Assembly: GCA_020433835.1 (NCBI GenBank)
Contig: JAGRBY010000267.1
Location: 1 to 9,177, forward strand
DNA length: 9,177 nucleotides
Source of the DNA: Anaerolineae bacterium
GTDB lineage: Bacteria > Chloroflexota > Anaerolineae > 4572-78 > J111
Direction: 5' to 3'
The translations under genes were made by a program, and so were the position numbers. Shown here piece by piece: positions 5,144 through 9,177 of this stretch. The notes beneath the pieces were generated by a model. The model saw nothing but the letters and a program-made list of their open reading frames with translations. It did not search any database and had not been told where the DNA came from. Position 1 is the first letter of the stretch; each line of letters starts with the position of its first letter.

Positions 5144-6082
5144 TTAAACCCGGAAGGAGAGGGGCGCAACAGAAGTTTGCTTTTTAAAAAAGTTGGAAAA
5201 GTGAGCCACTTCATCAAACCCCAAACTATAAGCGATGTCTGAGACATTCCAGTCGGTTTGTTTGAGCAGAACTTTTGCTTCCAAAATAATTCGGCCGGTT
5301 ATCATCTCGGTAGTCGTTTTACCGGTTTTCTCTTTTAAGACTTTATTAAGATAGTTGACGTGAATAGCCAGCCTTTCGGCATATTCTTTGGCCGAGCGCA
5401 GCTCAAGTTGCTGGCTAGGGACTTCGATTGGAAACTGCCGTTCCAACAATTCGATAAACAACGAGGTAATACGGGCGGCCGCATCTTGATTAGCCCGTAA
5501 AGCGGTAGCAGGTTGTAACTTTTGGCCGTAGTGAATCAGTTCCAACACGTAATTGCGCAGCAGATCATACTTGTACTCATAATCCGAGGCTATCTCTCGT
5601 TTCATTTTTGTGAAGATAAGCCCTATTTCATCGGCTTCTTCATCTGTAATCTCAAAAACCGGATAACCACCCGATTTAAAAATAGGCAGTTCATCTAAAA
5701 CGACCCCGCTTTTTGTTTTAATCAGAAAAGCATCGGTAAATACACAAAAAGAGCCGGCCTGATTTTCGTCTTGGGGAATCCAATGGTAAGGCACTTTTGG
5801 CGTGGCAAACAGCAAGGCATTTTTCTTAATGTTTATGACCTTATCGGCATATTCGGCCCTGTTTTTGCCCCGGATGAGGCTTATCTTATAATAGGCCCGG
5901 CGGTTGTAGGGCATTACGTTTTTTCGCTTTACCTCTTTCAAGGTATCGGCAATATTAAACACGTTGAAATGGCCTATCTCATTATTAATACCTGGCGGTA
6001 ACAGAGCATTAATATCTCTCCCCGTAAAATTCGCCGCTTCTTTATAAAATTCCTCTAGCGATGTAATTTGAATATTTTTCAT
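5144..6082 (-). CDS. AraC-family transcriptional regulator
   Basis: A 312-residue DNA-binding regulator. The N-terminal part (about 36-120) looks like the cupin-type effector domain common in Bacteroidota members. The C-terminal AraC domain has two helix-turn-helix units: the first around 232-262 (AERLAIHVNYLNKVLKE), the second around 278-310 (VSDIAYSLGFDEVAHFSNFF) with the closing PLSFR. I chose ATG 6082. A TTG at 6109 would add nine residues without family character, and neither start has a good Shine-Dalgarno sequence. The wording of the HTH domain, the low GC and the neighbouring SDR are a combination I associate with Bacteroidota, so recent transfer is plausible. Its likely target is the SDR gene downstream, through the 21-bp-spaced repeats at 4983-5015. 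The effector is unknown. Confidence 0.9.
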   Translation of the reverse strand: MKNIQITSLEEFYKEAANFTGRDINALLPPGINNEIGHFNVFNIADTLKEVKRKNVMPYNRRAYYKISLIRGKNRAEYADKVINIKKNALLFATPKVPYHWIPQDENQAGSFCVFTDAFLIKTKSGVVLDELPIFKSGGYPVFEITDEEADEIGLIFTKMKREIASDYEYKYDLLRNYVLELIHYGQKLQPATALRANQDAAARITSLFIELLERQFPIEVPSQQLELRSAKEYAERLAIHVNYLNKVLKEKTGKTTTEMITGRIILEAKVLLKQTDWNVSDIAYSLGFDEVAHFSNFFKKQTSVAPLSFRV

Positions 6083-6261
6083 GAATAGAACTCGATTTGT
6101 AAAATTCAAATATTACCCAAAATGATAGTAAAGGTATTCTACCCTATTTTCAACAAAATTCCATTTACCACAACAGAATTCAGCAAACGCTCATTTTGAT
6201 CAATACGTGACTGTCACCTGGCTTTATGCCCTAACTGTGTAACGTCTAAAGTATTCTCCAC
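6083..6261. other. AT-rich intergenic region upstream of the regulator
   Basis: I see no open frame or RNA gene here. It contains two small palindromes, TTGATCAA (6196-6203) and GTGACTGTCAC (6207-6217), and must hold the regulator promoter. I could not pick a convincing -35/-10 pair on the minus strand; TAGAAT is present there but with a poor -35. Confidence 0.4.
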
Positions 6262-6302
6262 AAAAAAAGCTCCACGAGCCAAACCTACAGCCCGCAGAGC
6301 TT
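6262..6302 (-). terminator. Rho-independent terminator of the helicase gene
   Basis: On the minus strand, bases 6302-6290 pair with 6279-6267 over 13 pairs around a 10-base loop, and the 3' arm runs into seven T (6268-6262). Three of the pairs are G-U and exist only in the minus-strand transcript, which fixes the direction. It lies 39 bases after the helicase stop codon. Confidence 0.75.
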
Positions 6303-6303
6303 C

Positions 6304-6331
6304 TTCATTCTTTATTCTCTATTCTCTATTC
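6304..6331. repeat. Heptamer tandem repeat tract
   Basis: Four consecutive 7-base units (TTCATTC, TTTATTC, TCTATTC, TCTATTC) lie between the helicase stop and its terminator. On the minus strand the tract is C-free (units such as GAATAGA), like the tracts near 2141 and 9134. Confidence 0.6.
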
Positions 6332-6340
6332 ATCACTCCG

Positions 6341-9055
6341 TCACCAAAGACCACCCGTACTCTCCCCGTTCCACTCCTTCATTTTCCTAATCGCCTTATC
6401 GAGACGCGTATCAAGAAGGCTCTCCGGCTCCATCCCACAAAAATAAACAGACAGCCATATCTCATCCAGCGCATCTTCGGCAAACTGTCGGATATCAGGC
6501 TTTTCTATGCTATAGGTTTCCTCCATGAAATCCATATATATTTCCGTATATTCCATCAACCAACGCATATTCGACCTTCTCACCGTCTGATAAAAAAGAT
6601 CGCGCGGCATCGCATGATAGCGGCTAGCCAGATACAAAAGGTCATTATGACCAAACACAATATACTGATCCCGGCGGATATCCATAGACGTACCGGCAAA
6701 CCAGAGCGCCCTCCGCCGCAGTTCACCCTGGTTGCGTTCATTCCGCAACACATCCAAAAATCGCTCATTGGGATCAACCCCACCCTCTTCCTTAAAAATC
6801 TTCTTCTCTTGTCGGCCAATTTGATTTCTAAGATCGCGCAAATCCGAACCCGTCATCAGCGTCGACAAAAGCTGTTGCGCCTTTTCATTCTCTTCTCGCG
6901 CCCCCTCCAAATCCTCTTGCTCTAAATGCGTCTCGCTGCTTTCCAACAACTGCTGAATTGTCTGTTTAGCCTTGGCCCGAAAAAGCTTGTCTTCCAACTG
7001 TTTTTGCTGTATGCGCGAAGCTTCATCATCCATCGTTCCCAATATTTTTTGTGCTTCCGCCACCGATACTTCCGCATCCGCCAAACGATCATGGGTCAAA
7101 TGCTCCTCAATATTGCGCCAATGGCTGTGAATGCGTTCCAGGCTGTCGGGTACAAAATGTACAGCGGCCAACTCGGCCAACAGATCGGCCACATCAAGGC
7201 GCTCAACCTTATCCAAACCAAGACACACATAATCCGGCGCGTCATGTTGTTCAAGAACAATCAACGTATGCGTCGACCGGCTTAGCGCCACCCGCACCAT
7301 ATCGACAATGCGCCGGGCCTCTAACGCTAATAAATTGCTCTGCTGCGGTTGAAAACCACATCCATTTTGCTGTTCCACAATAGCCTGCATCACCCTATCA
7401 AGACCCCACAAAAATATAATTTTACGATCCAACCCCTTTATCTGCTGCGGATGATAAAGCAGCGCTGTTGCGGGTTTCCTTAGTTTCTTACGCGGCAGCC
7501 CATCTATAACCGTTGTAAAAGAATCATCAAGATCGATAAAGGCCGCATTGGGATACTTCTCCGTAACCTCCGTAAAAAAGTTTACCCACGCTTTATCATG
7601 AATTCGGCAGCGCCACAGCAAAGCCTCATCACTACCGGCCCTCTCGTCATCAATTTCCATGCGCGAACCGGACTGCGGTCGAATTTCCTTCGGAATACCA
7701 AACGCTCGATACAGCCCCCAAGATTGGTCGATCAGTTCGGCCAACCGCCTGGGGCTGCGCCTTTGTCGCGCTATCGAAACCTCGCGGGTAAACCCATTCT
7801 TCGCCGCCGTTTCCCCATCACCCGGTAAAGTCGTTTTAAAAAAGTTCTTGGTAATGCCCCAATCAAAGCCGCTGGGATGCAGAATTTGCGACTCATCCCC
7901 CGCCGCCAAAAACGAAAACTTTGTAGACTGCTCTTGTACCACAACCGTCTTGCCCAACTGCGTTAAAATGGCCAACTCCAGCAGCGTAAAATCTTGCACT
8001 TCATCAACCACAACCGCTTTCAAATCCTTGGTTTCAGGTATTCGATCCGGCTCTTGGAGCAGCCGCTTTAAAGCCTGATAAGCCGTCTGTTGATCAGGAA
8101 AAAGGTTAGCCGCTTTAGCCCGGTGCGCCAATTCCCAGGCGCTCCGCATATCCTCTTCTCCCAGAAGCGAACTCTCCCGAAACGTTTGCCGACGAATATC
8201 AATATACACCTTTTCCTCAACAATTCCCTCATGGCAGGGCGGAACTACATAGTTCAAACCATCGCGCTGCCATTCCACAGGCAGCGCCATCCCCAAAATA
8301 TAGGCGCGAATCTCCATCCAAAGCAGATCAAGATGATCCTTCCAGTGGCCCAGTTTGGGCTGATTAGTCGCGCTCCGGCAAAATGCTTCAAACTCGGCCT
8401 TGGCCTCTGCTAAATTATGCCGGGGTACAACCCTATCTAAAATTTTATTTTTAAGCTGCTGTAGCGTAAAAACCTCTACATAGTCTTCATTAAATACGTG
8501 CGCCTCAAAAAACTCTCTGGCTCTTTCAGATAAACCCGGCGTGTACGTTACATACCAAATATTGCCGCGATCGATACGATTATTACTATTTTTCTGCCAT
8601 AAATCCTGGATGGCATACTGGATCGCTATCGTTTTGCCGCAGCCGGGCGCACCTTGCACCGTGCAAACTGATAAACTAGTGCCGTGTGCAAAGTGGCTAA
8701 AATCTCGGCTAACCTGGGCCTGTTCCGCCTCACGCGGATCAATATCATCAACACATTTCTCAATATATCCATCGCTTATACTCAAATCAAGCGGAGACGT
8801 ATTTTGGTCGTGCAGCCGCACATCACGCGCATAAATTGCGCCGTTCTGCGGAACCCACCACAAATAATAATGGTTTCCCTGCAACGGCGTCCGCCGCCAT
8901 TTAACCTCCTGCCCCGCCGTGCCTTTAACCACCAGCGAGCTACCGCCATTGAGCGCCAACTGCAACAACGTCCAATTGAGCTTTTGCCCAAGATTATGCC
9001 GTTCGGCCTGATCGTGAACGTTAGGATGAACAAGTAATCTGTTTGTAGTAATCAT
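6341..9055 (-). CDS. Superfamily I (UvrD/Rep-like) DNA/RNA helicase with extra N- and C-terminal domains
   Basis: The 904-residue protein is an ATP-driven SF1 helicase or translocase. In order: an unassigned domain of about 125 residues with a tryptophan/tyrosine-rich strand (YYLWWVPQ, 63-70); Walker A GAPGCGKT (135-142); motif Ia near 166-178; motif II VVVDEVQD (348-355); motif III AAGDESQ (384-390); motif IV region RQRRSP (430-435); motif V YHPQQIKGLD (534-543); and motif VI VALSRSTHTL (589-598, with Arg 593). From about 640 to 755 it is highly charged and helical with two similar segments (653-674 and 711-732), probably TPR-like or coiled-coil. A final domain (about 765-904) is unassigned. 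I see no nuclease motif. Start ATG 9055 is supported by TGGAG (complement of 9065-9069), 9 bases away. It appears monocistronic within view, with its own terminator. A repair or defence role is possible; the close neighbour that could tell is outside the window. Confidence 0.88.
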   Translation of the reverse strand: MITTNRLLVHPNVHDQAERHNLGQKLNWTLLQLALNGGSSLVVKGTAGQEVKWRRTPLQGNHYYLWWVPQNGAIYARDVRLHDQNTSPLDLSISDGYIEKCVDDIDPREAEQAQVSRDFSHFAHGTSLSVCTVQGAPGCGKTIAIQYAIQDLWQKNSNNRIDRGNIWYVTYTPGLSERAREFFEAHVFNEDYVEVFTLQQLKNKILDRVVPRHNLAEAKAEFEAFCRSATNQPKLGHWKDHLDLLWMEIRAYILGMALPVEWQRDGLNYVVPPCHEGIVEEKVYIDIRRQTFRESSLLGEEDMRSAWELAHRAKAANLFPDQQTAYQALKRLLQEPDRIPETKDLKAVVVDEVQDFTLLELAILTQLGKTVVVQEQSTKFSFLAAGDESQILHPSGFDWGITKNFFKTTLPGDGETAAKNGFTREVSIARQRRSPRRLAELIDQSWGLYRAFGIPKEIRPQSGSRMEIDDERAGSDEALLWRCRIHDKAWVNFFTEVTEKYPNAAFIDLDDSFTTVIDGLPRKKLRKPATALLYHPQQIKGLDRKIIFLWGLDRVMQAIVEQQNGCGFQPQQSNLLALEARRIVDMVRVALSRSTHTLIVLEQHDAPDYVCLGLDKVERLDVADLLAELAAVHFVPDSLERIHSHWRNIEEHLTHDRLADAEVSVAEAQKILGTMDDEASRIQQKQLEDKLFRAKAKQTIQQLLESSETHLEQEDLEGAREENEKAQQLLSTLMTGSDLRDLRNQIGRQEKKIFKEEGGVDPNERFLDVLRNERNQGELRRRALWFAGTSMDIRRDQYIVFGHNDLLYLASRYHAMPRDLFYQTVRRSNMRWLMEYTEIYMDFMEETYSIEKPDIRQFAEDALDEIWLSVYFCGMEPESLLDTRLDKAIRKMKEWNGESTGGLW

Positions 9056-9133
9056 GATTGAGTTCTCCAGATGAAATTGATGTCTTCTATGTAACTTAGA
9101 ATCGTGAATACAATAACTTCCACATTGACGTTT

Positions 9134-9161
9134 AGGTAATTGGTAAATGGTAAGTGGTTAT
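9134..9161. repeat. Heptamer tandem repeat tract upstream of the helicase
   Basis: Four 7-base units (AGGTAAT, TGGTAAA, TGGTAAG, TGGTTAT) run in succession and are C-free on the plus strand. The rest of 9056-9177 shows no gene; it must include the helicase promoter unless transcription enters from beyond the window. Confidence 0.55.
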
Positions 9162-9177
9162 TCAATCTCCAGTCTCT

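Noticed and set aside
6083..6109. TTG at 6109 as start of the AraC regulator
   Set aside because: It adds nine residues without similarity to the family and no Shine-Dalgarno sequence precedes it; ATG 6082 is simpler.
6107..6115. Bacteroidota-type -7 promoter box (TAnnTTTG) upstream of the regulator on the minus strand
   Set aside because: The bases read TAATATTTG, one base too long, and no TTTG lies at the right distance upstream.
6183..6188. Third regulator half-site (GCAAAC) upstream of the regulator itself
   Set aside because: Only six bases match the 12-bp repeat, which is expected by chance.
6614..9037. Several plus-strand open frames of 76-139 codons across the helicase gene
   Set aside because: They are antisense shadows without ribosome binding sites or protein-like features; the minus-strand helicase frame is clearly real.

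Overview
The window looks like chromosomal DNA from a Chloroflexota-type bacterium of the Anaerolineae/Caldilineae kind. This is inferred from the mix of GC-rich fdhE/fdhD maturation genes, C-poor low-complexity intergenic tracts and general protein style; no marker gene is present to prove it. There are eight protein-coding genes and no RNA gene, CRISPR array or transposase.

Left part (about 1-3974, + strand). A tight five-gene run reads fdhE, an uncharacterised 385-residue protein, a 157-residue zinc-ribbon protein, a 153-residue protein with two tandem B-box-like zinc modules, and fdhD. Spacing is +/-4 bp for fdhE/orf2, about 100 bp (a long hairpin) before the zinc-ribbon gene, a 44-bp overlap between the two zinc proteins, and 11 bp before fdhD. 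FdhE and FdhD are maturation factors for molybdenum/tungsten formate dehydrogenases; the enzyme genes are not visible and probably lie to the left. The three genes between them are the best candidates for undescribed accessory factors. A folded REP-like repeat lies just ahead of fdhE.

Middle part (about 3975-6260, - strand). A short-chain dehydrogenase and an AraC-family regulator form a visibly more AT-rich pair whose proteins resemble Bacteroidota homologues, so they may have been acquired horizontally. Between them lie a perfect 17-bp hairpin and, closer to the dehydrogenase, two identical 12-bp direct repeats exactly 21 bp apart. That is the geometry of AraC-type half-sites, overlapping a weak -35 region. 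The simplest reading is that the regulator controls the dehydrogenase. A hairpin at 3985-4026 separates this pair from the convergent fdhD.

Right part (6262-9177, - strand). A single 904-residue superfamily I (UvrD/Rep-like) helicase carries all core motifs, plus an unassigned N-terminal domain and a helical C-terminal region with an internal duplication. It has a clear ribosome binding site and a strong rho-independent terminator. Whether it belongs to a defence or repair island cannot be judged because the window ends 122 bases upstream of it.

Three intergenic tracts (near 2141-2222, 6304-6331 and 9134-9161) share a degenerate 7-base period and are C-free on one strand. They look like one class of short tandem heptamer repeats.
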